Shown: piece by piece, positions 40,890 to 50,029 of the stretch
Layout: every line of letters starts with the position of its first letter
Position numbering within the stretch: position 1 is the stretch's first letter
NCBI GenBank assembly: GCA_031292625.1
Contig: JARLGU010000053.1
Location: forward strand, 1 to 64,000
DNA from: Capsulimonadaceae bacterium
Lineage (GTDB): Bacteria > Armatimonadota > Armatimonadia > Armatimonadales > Capsulimonadaceae
Direction: 5' to 3'
DNA length: 64,000 nt
Position numbers and translations under genes: made by a program
Notes under the pieces: generated by a model
Databases searched by the model: none
Told to the model about the DNA's origin: nothing
What the model saw: only the letters and a program-made list of their open reading frames with translations

Positions 40890-42412
40890 GCGACGAATCA
40901 ATGCCTGCGATCGAACGCAAGACGTACCCCATCGACCATCTAGCGAACAAGCTCGCGACCGGCATCGGCGCGGGACGGCGATTAGGCCTGATGACGGCGC
41001 GAAAATCCGGCGATGGCGACCCTCTCGTCCTGGTTGCGCTGCTCATCGATCTGGTCACCGGCGGCCTGCGGCTCATCGAAGCGCCGATGCGCCCGGGAGA
41101 CAACACGTACTCGTCGGTGACGGCGCGCGTCCCGCAGGCGCACTGGTTTGAGCGCTCAATTCGCGACTTCTTTGGGCTAACGCCGGCCGGACATCCCCGC
41201 CTGAAAAGCGTCTTGCTGCATGAGGCATGGCCCCAGGGCTTTTATCCCCTTGCGGCGACAAGCCCGCAGGCCCCCTTGCGCGATACTCAGGCGCGCGCGT
41301 ACGACTTTCTGCAGGTCAAGGGCGAAGGGGTCTACGAGATCCCGGTCGGCCCGATCCACGCCGGTATCATCGAACCCGGTCATTTTCGATTTAGCTGCCT
41401 GGGCGAGACCATTCAGAACTTGGAAATCCGCCTCGGCTACCAACACCGGGGAATCGAGGAGCGCCTCCAACGGACTCCGTGGCGCAGGATTCCGCCGTTC
41501 GCCGAAGCGATCAGCGGCGATACGACCGTCGGCAACGCTTTAGCGCACGCCCTGGCGATCGAACAACTCACCGGCGTCGCAGTCCCGCCCGCCGCAGCGG
41601 CATTGCGCGCGGCGGCGTTGGAAATTGAACGGATCGCTTCTCACATTGGCGACCTCGGCGGATTGGCGGGCGATATCGGCTTTCTGGGCCCTGCCGCCCT
41701 CTTCGCCCGCCAGCGAGGCCGAGCGCTTGGGCTCGGTGAACGGCTGACCGGATCGCGCTTCCAATCCGCGTTCATTCGCCCCGGCGGCGTCACGAGACCG
41801 CTTTCCGAAGAGATGCGCCGCTCCATTCTAGCGGACGTCATCGCGTTCGCGGCGGACTTCGACGAAGCGCGGCGGTTGTTGACGGACGAGCCAGGCGCTG
41901 TCGAGCGAATGGAGAACGTCGGGGTTGTTCGACCCTCGCTTGCGCGCGATTTCGGCCTCGTCGGTCCTGCGGGCCGCGCCTCGGGCCAGGGATACGACGT
42001 TCGCGCTGCCTTACGGCAACCTCCCTACGACGTGCTCGACTGGACGCCGGCGGGTTCCGAAACCGGGGATGTCCTTGCCCGCGCCATGATCCGCATCCAG
42101 GAGGTCGCCACGAGTTTCGACCTTCTTCACCAACTTTTGAGCACGCCGCTCGTCGATTTCGAAATTATGACGACGCTTCCGGACACCTTGCCCGCCAATG
42201 CGGTTGGCGCCGGTGTTGTGGAGGCGTGGCGAGGCGAACTGATCCACCTGGCAATTACGGACGCAAACGGCGGACTGCTGCGCTATGCGGTCAAGGATCC
42301 AAGCTTTAACAACTGGACGGGGCTCGCGATCGCCGCGCGCCTGGAGCTCGTCGCCGACTTCCCGCTGTGCAATAAGAGTTTCGGCCTCTCTTACAGCGGC
42401 AACGATTTGTAA
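40886..42412 (+). CDS. hyfG: HyfG-like large subunit lacking NiFe ligands
   Basis: A 508-residue fusion of a NuoC-like domain (residues 1-135) and a NuoD/HyfG-like domain. The diagnostic EGVYEIPVGPIHAGIIEPGH is present near residue 150. The N-terminal NiFe motif (RxCGxC) is replaced by AISGDTTVG near residue 208. The C-terminal DPCxxC is replaced by SFGLSYSGNDL at the very end. Only two cysteines remain, neither in a ligand position, so no NiFe centre can form. It belongs to the Ehr-like proteins related to complex I rather than hydrogenases. ATG 40886 overlaps hyfF. Confidence 0.9.
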   Translation: MSDESMPAIERKTYPIDHLANKLATGIGAGRRLGLMTARKSGDGDPLVLVALLIDLVTGGLRLIEAPMRPGDNTYSSVTARVPQAHWFERSIRDFFGLTPAGHPRLKSVLLHEAWPQGFYPLAATSPQAPLRDTQARAYDFLQVKGEGVYEIPVGPIHAGIIEPGHFRFSCLGETIQNLEIRLGYQHRGIEERLQRTPWRRIPPFAEAISGDTTVGNALAHALAIEQLTGVAVPPAAAALRAAALEIERIASHIGDLGGLAGDIGFLGPAALFARQRGRALGLGERLTGSRFQSAFIRPGGVTRPLSEEMRRSILADVIAFAADFDEARRLLTDEPGAVERMENVGVVRPSLARDFGLVGPAGRASGQGYDVRAALRQPPYDVLDWTPAGSETGDVLARAMIRIQEVATSFDLLHQLLSTPLVDFEIMTTLPDTLPANAVGAGVVEAWRGELIHLAITDANGGLLRYAVKDPSFNNWTGLAIAARLELVADFPLCNKSFGLSYSGNDL

Positions 42413-42453
42413 GACGAAATCGCGACGGTCTCATTCCGTTGGAACAGAACGAA

Positions 42454-43209
42454 ATGATACGAACACTTATCCAACTAGCGAAGGGCGGTCTTGCGACCCC
42501 GGCGGAGCTGTTTCCAGACCTGCCGGAGTACAGTCGCGGGCTGCCGATGGTTACCGATGCGCGTTGCAGCGGCTGCGGGGACTGTGCCGAGGCTTGTCCG
42601 ACATCGGCGATCCGGATCGGGGCGGCCGGAGAAGTTGCGCTCGATCGCGGACGCTGTATCGCCTGTGACGCGTGTACAGGGACATGCTCCACCGGCACGC
42701 TCGCGGCCGACCGGCGAACGAGGGTCGCGGCGCTACGGCGGGAAGATCTCGTTCTCACCAACGCGCCTAAACGCATCGCGGACACGCCGCCTCCTGCTCC
42801 TGGGCCGCTGCGGCGCTCTCTGCATATTCGGGAAGTTTCCACCGGCGACAACGCGACCGACCTCGAGATCGGCGCTTCGACAAACCCGATCTTCGACGGC
42901 GGCCGGTTCGGCATCCACGTCGTGGCATCGCCTCGGCACGCCGACGCGCTCGCGGTCTCAGGACCGGTCGCGCGAGCGATGCGAGAGCCTCTGTTGCGCT
43001 GTTACGACGCAATGGCGGACCCGCGGATCGTAATCGCGGTCGGCGCGGCGGCGATCTCCGGCGTCCCGTGGGAGGGAGGCTACGCTGACGCAAACGGCGT
43101 CGAAGCCGTCCTGCCCGCCAACGCCTTTATCCCCGGCAGCCCGCCCCACCCGTGGTACATACTGCACGGATTGCTGCTCGCAATGGGACATCCGGCGGCG
43201 CGCGGCTAA
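42454..43209 (+). CDS. hyfI: HyfI/NuoB-like subunit with ferredoxin domain, N2 ligands lost
   Basis: A 251-residue fusion of a HyfH-like ferredoxin domain and a NuoB/HyfI-like domain. Cys38, 41, 44, 48 and Cys68, 71, 74, 78 form two [4Fe-4S] motifs. In the NuoB part the four cysteines of the proximal (N2) cluster are all gone: CNGC is DNAT (residues 132-135), VGACAIS is VGAAAIS (Ala199), and IPGCPPRP is IPGSPPHP (Ser229). The fold is otherwise well kept (HADALAVSGPVARAMREPLL). The start is ATG 42454; TTG 42439 is possible. Its stop overlaps the convergent YfhO gene. Confidence 0.9.
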   Translation: MIRTLIQLAKGGLATPAELFPDLPEYSRGLPMVTDARCSGCGDCAEACPTSAIRIGAAGEVALDRGRCIACDACTGTCSTGTLAADRRTRVAALRREDLVLTNAPKRIADTPPPAPGPLRRSLHIREVSTGDNATDLEIGASTNPIFDGGRFGIHVVASPRHADALAVSGPVARAMREPLLRCYDAMADPRIVIAVGAAAISGVPWEGGYADANGVEAVLPANAFIPGSPPHPWYILHGLLLAMGHPAARG

Positions 43210-45905
43210 AACCCGTCCGAGTTTCGGCGCTCGCGATTGAGCCGCCGGAAGCGTCGTCGATCGTTCCCCGCACTCGCCGGCTGGTGCTCCCGCGAAGAAG
43301 CTTGCGGCTCCGCGGGATCGACCTCAACGAGGTCCCCGGGATGCCACTCGACGAAGCCTTCTTCATCGCGGCTGGCGGTTATCGTCTGATGTGCGCTGTC
43401 CGCCCCGGCTGCCACTGGAACGCGTTCGGGCAGCGGCTCAGGCAATTTCTCGTCCGGCGCTCCATCGGCGGTTCCTACATCCGGAAACAGCCAGCCGCCC
43501 TCGCCCTGCTGCCGCCTAATACGAGGCTCCCCCGTCCGCGAAGCGGAAGAAGCAATCCATGCGCCAAGCGTCATTGTGAGAAGCGCCACTCCCGCAAGCA
43601 TCAGGTAAATGCCGAGCAAAATGACCACTGGCCTGTAGGTGAGAACGACGCTGGAACGGATCCGCGTCGCCGGGATCCGCAGCTTGCGGAAACCGTCAAA
43701 GGTATCCACAATTTGCACGGGCTTGCCCCGCATCTTAGCATGCCAACCGGGGAAAAAGCTGTCGGAAATCATCAGCGTGCGCGCTTTATTGCTAGGCGGG
43801 ATCGATACAACCAGCAAGTTTGGACGTTCCCGCGCGATTGCCGGCTCCGCGCTCTGCGGATACGCGACCAATCGCTCAGTGCGCGCGTTCACAAAGCGCA
43901 CACGCGGCTCAAAACGCAGGTTCTTATAATAGTAAATGCTATCGTAGTTGTCCCTGGTTTGGAAGGCTTTCAAGCGAAGCAGCTCAGGTTGCTGCGGCAG
44001 CGGATGGGGTCGGAACGCGATCACTTGCTCGACCGCCATCCTCCCGGCATCATCGGCCAGGAACGGAGTCGAGTGTCGTACGGAGTAGGCCCGTCTTTGA
44101 GCCATCGCGGGCGCAAGCGGCTCATAAGCCCCCGCCTCCATCAATCCGGTCCCCATGAGCAAATTGGGAACGCTCGTATCGGCCCAGCGGACCAAATAGC
44201 TCTTTTCGTTTTGCCGGTAGTTACGATACGACGTAAAGAAATTCCACGGGCCTTCCGAATCCACCATCAGAATGCGGCCCTTGCGCCCTTCGAGGATCGG
44301 ATCGTTATGCAGCGATCTTACGAGTACCGACTTCCGAAGCGATGAATTGATCTCGTCAATCGATTTGAGGGGATAGATTCCCCGATCGAAAGCCCCAAGG
44401 TCAACCACGGTCACCACAATGCACGCGAATGCGAAGCATAACGCGAGCGTCTGGCGCTTCTTGGGCCTGAAGAGGATGCGATCCAAAACCATCGCCGAAA
44501 GCACGGCGGCGCCGAGGGCGGCGCCTGTTAGGAAGCGCGCCGGATCGTGGAACGCCCGGACGCCCGGAAGCACGTAGAACGCGCCGTGATAGAGCCACGC
44601 CGCCTTGCCGAACGCAAGCCAGACGCTGACGACGGACACAGCGCCCCAGAAAAATGCGTAACGCGCGATCCTTGACCGATTCGTCAGCACAAGAGGAGCG
44701 ACGCCCCCGGCAACGATCAGCCCCGCCCCGATCCCGCGTATCAAGGCGACGGCGCTGTGCAACGAACGCATTGATACGCCGCCGTAAAAGACGTTCCGCG
44801 CAAACCATGCCGTTGGAACGAACGTCACCAATGCGCAGACAGCCGCCGCCGCAATTACGATCGGCCAAAATCTGAACGGACGCCCGCGGCGCGCCAGGAT
44901 GAATGGCGCGAATAGCACGAGCAGACTCGGCACGATGCCGATATAGCACGCGGTTTCCCAGTAATTATGGTACGTCACAACCGCGCCGTCCGGCGAGAAG
45001 TTTCCGAAGATGGGATGGCCGAACCGGTTCGGCCAGAAGAAGCCGGTCCATTGGTCCAGGTGCAAGAAAAATCGATTGGCGATTTTGAGGCCGAGCACAT
45101 GCCGTCCAGCCGAATGCCACAATGCAACGGTCGGCAGCCATTCCGATGCCGACAGAGCCGCCGCGACGCCTCCTGCGGCCAGAAACAGGCCGAGCCTACC
45201 CGCTAACGCTCGCGCGGATTTGCGCCACCACTTGCCCGACGCCAGCGCGACGACGCCGCAAAGATAAATCGTCATCATCGAAATCTGCGCGTGCGCCGAC
45301 AGCATTTGGAGACCGAGCGCCAATCCTAGCCACGCGGCCTGACGAAGAGAAGGCGTGCGAACGAGGCGCTCGGCTTGAAGCAAGCACAATGGCAGGAACG
45401 AAAGCGCCGCCAGCATGTTCGGGAATTGCGCCTTGGAGACGACAAACCCGCCAAGCATGTAGACCAGCGCCCCAAGAACGCCGGAAACCCAACCGAGCCG
45501 CAATTTGCTTCGCGTAAGATACCGGTAGCAAAATAGGCCAGCGAGGAAGATGCTGATGACATTCATGACCATCAAGAAGCGATGGGGTTCAAGGAATGGC
45601 AGCAACGCGCTGACGGGCGAAAAAGGCCAGGCCTGCGGATTTCCAACAAATGGCGTTCCACATAGGAGTTCGGGGTTCCAAAAAGGAATATCCCCATGGA
45701 GAAGGTTGGCGCGGAGAAAAACCGTAAGCGGGGCGAAGTAGAGTCCGATGTCGCCCCAATAGAATGCCCGGCCGGTAAAGAGCCACGGCCAAAACACTGC
45801 GACGGTGACGCCCGCCAGCAAGAGAGCGGCGCAACCATCATCGCCGACACGAATTCTGCTGGAAAATGGATTGCGCATACGTTTGGAAACGAGATAGTCT
45901 ATCAT
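43206..45905 (-). CDS. YfhO-family membrane protein
   Basis: An approximately 899-residue membrane protein of the YfhO family (GT-C-like fold), which in Firmicutes helps glycosylate lipoteichoic acid. There are about 12 helices and the early segment WNPELLCGTPFVGNPQAWPF typical of YfhO. A C-terminal periplasmic part follows (FFPGWHAKMRGKP is a family signature). The tail after about residue 815 is charged and disordered. The longer frame adds residues with no homology-like character; ATG 45905 or ATG 45878 are likely starts. It is divergent from the phosphorylase gene and convergent with hyfI. Confidence 0.87.
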   Translation of the reverse strand: MIDYLVSKRMRNPFSSRIRVGDDGCAALLLAGVTVAVFWPWLFTGRAFYWGDIGLYFAPLTVFLRANLLHGDIPFWNPELLCGTPFVGNPQAWPFSPVSALLPFLEPHRFLMVMNVISIFLAGLFCYRYLTRSKLRLGWVSGVLGALVYMLGGFVVSKAQFPNMLAALSFLPLCLLQAERLVRTPSLRQAAWLGLALGLQMLSAHAQISMMTIYLCGVVALASGKWWRKSARALAGRLGLFLAAGGVAAALSASEWLPTVALWHSAGRHVLGLKIANRFFLHLDQWTGFFWPNRFGHPIFGNFSPDGAVVTYHNYWETACYIGIVPSLLVLFAPFILARRGRPFRFWPIVIAAAAVCALVTFVPTAWFARNVFYGGVSMRSLHSAVALIRGIGAGLIVAGGVAPLVLTNRSRIARYAFFWGAVSVVSVWLAFGKAAWLYHGAFYVLPGVRAFHDPARFLTGAALGAAVLSAMVLDRILFRPKKRQTLALCFAFACIVVTVVDLGAFDRGIYPLKSIDEINSSLRKSVLVRSLHNDPILEGRKGRILMVDSEGPWNFFTSYRNYRQNEKSYLVRWADTSVPNLLMGTGLMEAGAYEPLAPAMAQRRAYSVRHSTPFLADDAGRMAVEQVIAFRPHPLPQQPELLRLKAFQTRDNYDSIYYYKNLRFEPRVRFVNARTERLVAYPQSAEPAIARERPNLLVVSIPPSNKARTLMISDSFFPGWHAKMRGKPVQIVDTFDGFRKLRIPATRIRSSVVLTYRPVVILLGIYLMLAGVALLTMTLGAWIASSASRTGEPRIRRQQGEGGWLFPDVGTADGAPDEKLPEPLPERVPVAAGADSAHQTITASRDEEGFVEWHPGDLVEVDPAEPQASSREHQPASAGNDRRRFRRLNRERRNSDGF

Positions 45906-45918
45906 ATGGAGGCGGCAT

Positions 45919-46713
45919 TTGTCAAACGAACAGACCGGTGAAATCAAGAAACGCGCGGCGCTAATTGGCGGAAGCGGCTTCAGCGGAGCCCTTGAGGTCG
46001 AGATGCGGCAGCCCGCGAAAGAACGGATCGTCACGACCGCTTACGGCGAAGTGACCGTTCAATTGTACACCATGGGCGACAACGAGGAGCTTGTATTTAT
46101 CCCGCGTCATGGCAAGGGACACTCAGTCGCGCCTCACAGAATCAACCACCCGGCGAACCTCAGCGCCCTGGCGGCGCTCGGCGTCAGCGGCATCGTCGCC
46201 ACGTCCGCGGTCGGCTCGGTGAAGCGCGAAATCTCTCCCGGGACGATGATCGTCCTTGACGACTTTATCGATTTGCGGGGCGGTGTCACGACCCTCTTTG
46301 AGGCGCCTCGACGCGTCCGGCACGCGGATTTTTCGGAACCGTTCAGCGAGCAACTCCGCTTGTTTATCCTCGAAGAAGCCGCAATACTCGGCACGGAACG
46401 AACGAGCGCGCCGCTCGTGTATCCGGCGGGCGTCTATCTCTGCGTCAACGGTCCTCGCTACGAAACGCCAGCCGAGATTCGCGCCTTCGCGACGCTTGGC
46501 GCTGACGTCGTGGGTATGACCGTGGCCCCTGAGGCAATCCTAGCGCGCGAACTCGACTTGCCCTACGCAAACGCGGCAATCGTCACCAACCTTGGCACGG
46601 GATTGGCGCAGGCAGCCCTGAGCCACTCCGAAGTCGAGTCCCAGATGGCGGTTAGTCGTCCGTTCCTGCTGGAAGTATTGCTCCGAACAATCCGCCGGAT
46701 GCTTGCGGCGTAA
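45919..46713 (+). CDS. MTAP/PNP-family purine nucleoside phosphorylase
   Basis: A 264-residue nucleoside phosphorylase of the MTAP/PNP family, cleaving a purine nucleoside or 5'-methylthioadenosine with phosphate. Seen are GGSGFSG at the N-terminus, the phosphate-site RHGKGHS near residue 63, NLSALAALGVSGIVATSAVGS near 85 and NGPRYETPAEIRAFATLGADVVGMT near 180. Distinguishing methylthioadenosine from inosine/guanosine use needs structure-level comparison. The TTG start is supported by GGAGG 6 nt upstream. The promoter must lie within the YfhO 5' region. Confidence 0.9.
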   Translation: MSNEQTGEIKKRAALIGGSGFSGALEVEMRQPAKERIVTTAYGEVTVQLYTMGDNEELVFIPRHGKGHSVAPHRINHPANLSALAALGVSGIVATSAVGSVKREISPGTMIVLDDFIDLRGGVTTLFEAPRRVRHADFSEPFSEQLRLFILEEAAILGTERTSAPLVYPAGVYLCVNGPRYETPAEIRAFATLGADVVGMTVAPEAILARELDLPYANAAIVTNLGTGLAQAALSHSEVESQMAVSRPFLLEVLLRTIRRMLAA

Positions 46714-47039
46714 TGCGTAGCGCAGGCGACCGGCAATGGGGACCAGAAACCGCGCATGGCAACGGAGACACGCTCGTTTGGGCTTCTTTGTGTCTCTTAC
46801 GCAACCGATTGCATCGTTTCTTTTAGGCTTGCTCTAATGAGCCGAGGGGCGAAACGCCTATAATTGCCTAAAGCGCGGCCGCCAAGGATCTGACTCCGTG
46901 CGCACGGTTGCGGCTCCGGGCAGCTTGCAAATCGACGTGAGATACGTTACAATGGGTTCAGCATCCGCGCGATTGCGACGATTTGCGCAGGAACAATCCT
47001 TTTGCCCTTCCCATGCATCGCGTCGCCGGGTTTAACATT
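46714..47039 (+). promoter_or_regulatory. 326-bp intergenic region with the promoter of the next gene
   Basis: TTGCAA (46925-46930) and TACAAT (46948-46953) are separated by an ideal 17 bp, about 80 bp upstream of the lipoprotein start. An isolated TATAAT at 46859-46864 has no paired -35. No gene is seen. Confidence 0.6.
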
Positions 47040-47495
47040 ATGGATAAAATGCGGACATTCTTCCGGCTGGCATCTATACTGCTGGCAACGGCAACGCTGG
47101 CTGTCGTGGCCGGATGCGGCGGCGGCGGCAGCGGCAGCCCGGGAAACGGCTCCGGCGCCGCGACGAATTCCACGACCACTAGCACGACAACATCGAATGT
47201 AAAATACACGGTCACCGGCACGGTCTCCAACATGACGACCGGTTCCACGTACACCGCGAGCTATGTCGGCAACTCAACGGTGACGGCATCCGTTAACTCT
47301 TCGACGGGAAGCTTCACATTAACGGTGCCGGCAAGCGCCGTCCCGTCAGGAAGCTCCGCGACTATAACGGTCGAAAACGAGAGTGGAACGATCGTCGCGG
47401 CAGCCGTGGTATCAAGTTCATCGCTGAGCAGCAGCACGCCGCTGAGTATCGGCACGATTTCGATAACCAGTCCGCCATCGCCGCCGTCAATATAA
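47040..47495 (+). CDS. small Ser/Thr-rich lipoprotein
   Basis: A 151-residue lipoprotein. The signal peptide ends in a VVAGC lipobox, followed directly by a glycine run (GGGGSG) that keeps the domain away from the membrane. The rest is Ser/Thr/Val-rich with a beta-sandwich pattern (VKYTVTGTVSNMTTGSTYTA). It resembles the lipoprotein at 61789-62637 in having Cys then GGGG. Start 47040 is chosen over ATG at 47013 because of the lipobox spacing. A preceding promoter is clear; a hairpin follows. Confidence 0.78.
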   Translation: MDKMRTFFRLASILLATATLAVVAGCGGGGSGSPGNGSGAATNSTTTSTTTSNVKYTVTGTVSNMTTGSTYTASYVGNSTVTASVNSSTGSFTLTVPASAVPSGSSATITVENESGTIVAAAVVSSSSLSSSTPLSIGTISITSPPSPPSI

Positions 47496-47516
47496 GGATC
47501 CGATTAAGCGCGACGC

Positions 47517-47537
47517 CCCCTGCGGTCCCCGCAGGGG
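47517..47537 (+). terminator. possible terminator or attenuator hairpin
   Basis: A 9-bp perfect stem (CCCCTGCGG / CCGCAGGGG) with a 3-nt loop lies between the lipoprotein stop and the next ATG. There is only a weak T stretch after it, so partial read-through into the LptC-LptA gene is expected. Confidence 0.5.
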
Positions 47538-47553
47538 AGCAATCGTTTCAGCC

Positions 47554-49533
47554 ATGCCCATACGCGAAGCCGTTTCCATCGCACTCAGCGGAGTTCTTGT
47601 CATTCTCATCGTGGTGACGGGATGGTCCCTCAACGCTTTTCGGAGATACCAACCGTACAGCGGATTCCTGGACGTCAATCCGAACCCCGACCGTCATTAC
47701 CTGGTTCTCCTTAGCAATGTCGATATCCGGGGACGATCTTCAGGGCAGAAGCTTTGGGGCGTCCACGCGCAAAACATGACGCTCTCGCTCGATCGGTCGA
47801 AAGTGACCGCGACCGGCGTGACCAATGGCGTCATGCTGGAACAATCGAAGCCAAAACTCAATTTTGTTGCCGACCGCGCGATCTACTCCACCAGCGTCAT
47901 TACGCCCACGGATGGGAACATCGACGTCGCCGGACGAATCCACATTACGTCTACCGGCCCAATATCTCCAATCGACGCGCGTGTCGTAATCGACGCCAGC
48001 CGCGCGACGTGGATTGGATCGGACGCAACGCTTCAGTGCCCTGAGCCGCTCAAAGCCCGATTCGTACGCGCCGACTGGAAACAACCGGTCTACGTCAACG
48101 CCCAGGCGCTCGACTGGAACAGCCGCACCCGCATCCTGCATTTCCGGCAAAACGTCACAATGAATTGTCCCGTGCCCAACAGCCCGGCGCTGGACCGAAT
48201 GACCGTCACCTCCGCGAATGTCGTCTGGCAACGGCAGCAGTCCCTGGTGCAGTGCAATTCTCCCGCGCACGTGATCTACCCGCTTGCCCACTCTCGTAGA
48301 CCAATCGTGATAGACGCGCTGACTGCCAGCTACGATCAGCGTTCGGGCATCGTCGATTGTCCCCGGCAGGCGCTGGCGAACTTGCAATTGCCCGACAGCA
48401 ACACGAACGTCGTCATAAGCGCGGCCAAAGCCGTCTGGACCCCCCGGACGGGCACTCTTGTGACACCGGCGGGAGCGCACGCGGATATTTCGTCGCTCGG
48501 AGTGCTTGACTGCCAAACCGGCTCAATCAACACTCGCTCGCACGCAATGGACTTCTCGCGAATCCACCTCGTTGCCGACAGCTCGGATATTGCGCCGCCA
48601 GCGGCCCAAACGCCTCCGCCGCCAGACGGCGGCAACCAGACCGCCCCCCCCGCGCCGGAAAGCAAGCAGGGCGAACCGCAGAAGAACGCGCAGCCTGGAA
48701 CGCCTTCCGCTCCGGCTGCGGACCAGGACCGCGTCTACGTCGATGCGCCGCAGGGAGGTCACTGGGACGAACAAACATCGACGTTAACGTTGCGGGGTCC
48801 CGTCAAGTTCACTCAGGGCGACGCCGTCATGAGCACGATCGGCGCGATTTACAACCGCAAGGCCAATACAGCCGAGGCTCTTTCGCCGGTTACCCTGACC
48901 GATCCGGAAAACACGCTCACCGGCAAGCGCTGCACGATCAACTTCAAAACAAAAACGACCGTCGTCACGGGCGACGTCCGCATCAAGCAAGTACCAAAGG
49001 ATCAGCCCGCCAAGTCCGCGGGAAGCGAAGATGAGTCTATCGACGACGCATCCAAGCAGCCAACCGACATGACTTGCGATAAGATCGTGTACCATTACCA
49101 CGACAAGCAGGCGGAGGCGACCGGCCACCTGGTCATCATTCAAAAGCACCGGACCGTCACCGCCGACTCCGGCACATACGATGCCCACACGAAGATCGCG
49201 CACCTGGAAGGCAACGTGATCGGCAAAACGGACGACGACCGCGTGCTCAAAGCCCCGCGCGCGACGATCTCGATCAAAAAGGGCGACCAGTGGATCGAGT
49301 TCCCAGGCCAGGTGAACTTTGAGTTCACTCCAAGCGACGAGGACAATCCGCGCGTCAAGGACGAGAAGTCCAAGTCGAAAAGTAAAGGCGAGAAACCCAA
49401 CGCGAATGGTGATCAGCCCAAAGCGAACACCGCGCCAGCGCCCCCGCCTACCGCGCAACCCGCCCCGCCGCCGAGCCAACCTCCGGCGACGCCATCCACG
49501 CCGTCCGCCGATAATCCGACGCTGAACATTTAG
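47554..49533 (+). CDS. LptC-LptA-type LPS transport fusion protein
   Basis: A 659-residue protein with one N-terminal membrane helix (about residues 8-28) and a LptC-like beta-jellyroll part (about 45-370). A Pro/Gln-rich linker (about 350-400) leads to an OstA/LptA-like domain (about 400-590, VYVDAPQGGHWDEQTSTLTL, GDVRIKQVP, ATGHLVIIQKHRTV). The disordered C-terminus is Pro/Lys-rich. It would bridge LPS from the inner membrane to the outer-membrane assembly site. No separate lptA is nearby, so one fused chain may serve both roles. It fits the Kdo genes seen earlier. Confidence 0.8.
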   Translation: MPIREAVSIALSGVLVILIVVTGWSLNAFRRYQPYSGFLDVNPNPDRHYLVLLSNVDIRGRSSGQKLWGVHAQNMTLSLDRSKVTATGVTNGVMLEQSKPKLNFVADRAIYSTSVITPTDGNIDVAGRIHITSTGPISPIDARVVIDASRATWIGSDATLQCPEPLKARFVRADWKQPVYVNAQALDWNSRTRILHFRQNVTMNCPVPNSPALDRMTVTSANVVWQRQQSLVQCNSPAHVIYPLAHSRRPIVIDALTASYDQRSGIVDCPRQALANLQLPDSNTNVVISAAKAVWTPRTGTLVTPAGAHADISSLGVLDCQTGSINTRSHAMDFSRIHLVADSSDIAPPAAQTPPPPDGGNQTAPPAPESKQGEPQKNAQPGTPSAPAADQDRVYVDAPQGGHWDEQTSTLTLRGPVKFTQGDAVMSTIGAIYNRKANTAEALSPVTLTDPENTLTGKRCTINFKTKTTVVTGDVRIKQVPKDQPAKSAGSEDESIDDASKQPTDMTCDKIVYHYHDKQAEATGHLVIIQKHRTVTADSGTYDAHTKIAHLEGNVIGKTDDDRVLKAPRATISIKKGDQWIEFPGQVNFEFTPSDEDNPRVKDEKSKSKSKGEKPNANGDQPKANTAPAPPPTAQPAPPPSQPPATPSTPSADNPTLNI

Positions 49534-49663
49534 CGAGACGAGCCCCAGAGGGCATCGAGAAATTCTCCGTTCAGGCACGCGACTGCCACTCGTTACCCAC
49601 CCAAAGAGGAAAACGAGTTAAGCGCCGCGAATTAGAGGAATATCGCTTTGGAGGGAGATCACG

Positions 49664-50029
49664 ATGACGTACGCACCACCGGCTTCAGATGGCAAGATTC
49701 GTTTCGAATGGATTTCCGAGGCATGGGAGCTCTTCCAGCAGACGCTCATGCCGCAAATGTGGCGCGCTACGGGCCTCTGGTTCGTGCTCGCCCTGATTTC
49801 GGCCGTTGGAGCCCTCTGTTGCTTCGTCGGGCTACTTGTGGCATTACCGGTTGTTTCGCTAACGGTCGGTCTTCTGGCGCGGAACGTGTTTGGCGTTCCG
49901 GCAGCGCCGACTCAGCCGCGGTATGAAGGAGCGCCCGGCGCTTGGCCCGCCGCGCCCGAGCCTCCTCCCGCCGCGCCGCCCGCCGACAAGCCAGCGGAAC
50001 CCGGACAGACCGACGAGAAGGCAGACTAG
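49664..50029 (+). CDS. small membrane protein with Pro/Ala-rich tail
   Basis: A 121-residue protein with two predicted helices (about residues 36-75) after an amphipathic start (RFEWISEAWELFQQTL) and a disordered Pro/Ala tail. GGAGGGAG precedes the ATG. The start motif is shared with the next gene (VGWVGEAWNIFRLS), so the two are paralogous fragments of one family, the second being larger. They abut (stop 50029, ATG 50030) and are cotranscribed. Function is unknown. Confidence 0.72.
   Translation: MTYAPPASDGKIRFEWISEAWELFQQTLMPQMWRATGLWFVLALISAVGALCCFVGLLVALPVVSLTVGLLARNVFGVPAAPTQPRYEGAPGAWPAAPEPPPAAPPADKPAEPGQTDEKAD

Noticed and set aside
35549-43209. Functional group 4 [NiFe]-hydrogenase or formate hydrogenlyase
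   Set aside because: The large subunit lacks all four metal-ligand cysteines and no maturation (hyp) or formate dehydrogenase gene is present.
46859-46864. TATAAT as promoter for the lipoprotein gene
   Set aside because: No -35 at proper spacing; the TTGCAA-17-TACAAT pair further downstream fits better.
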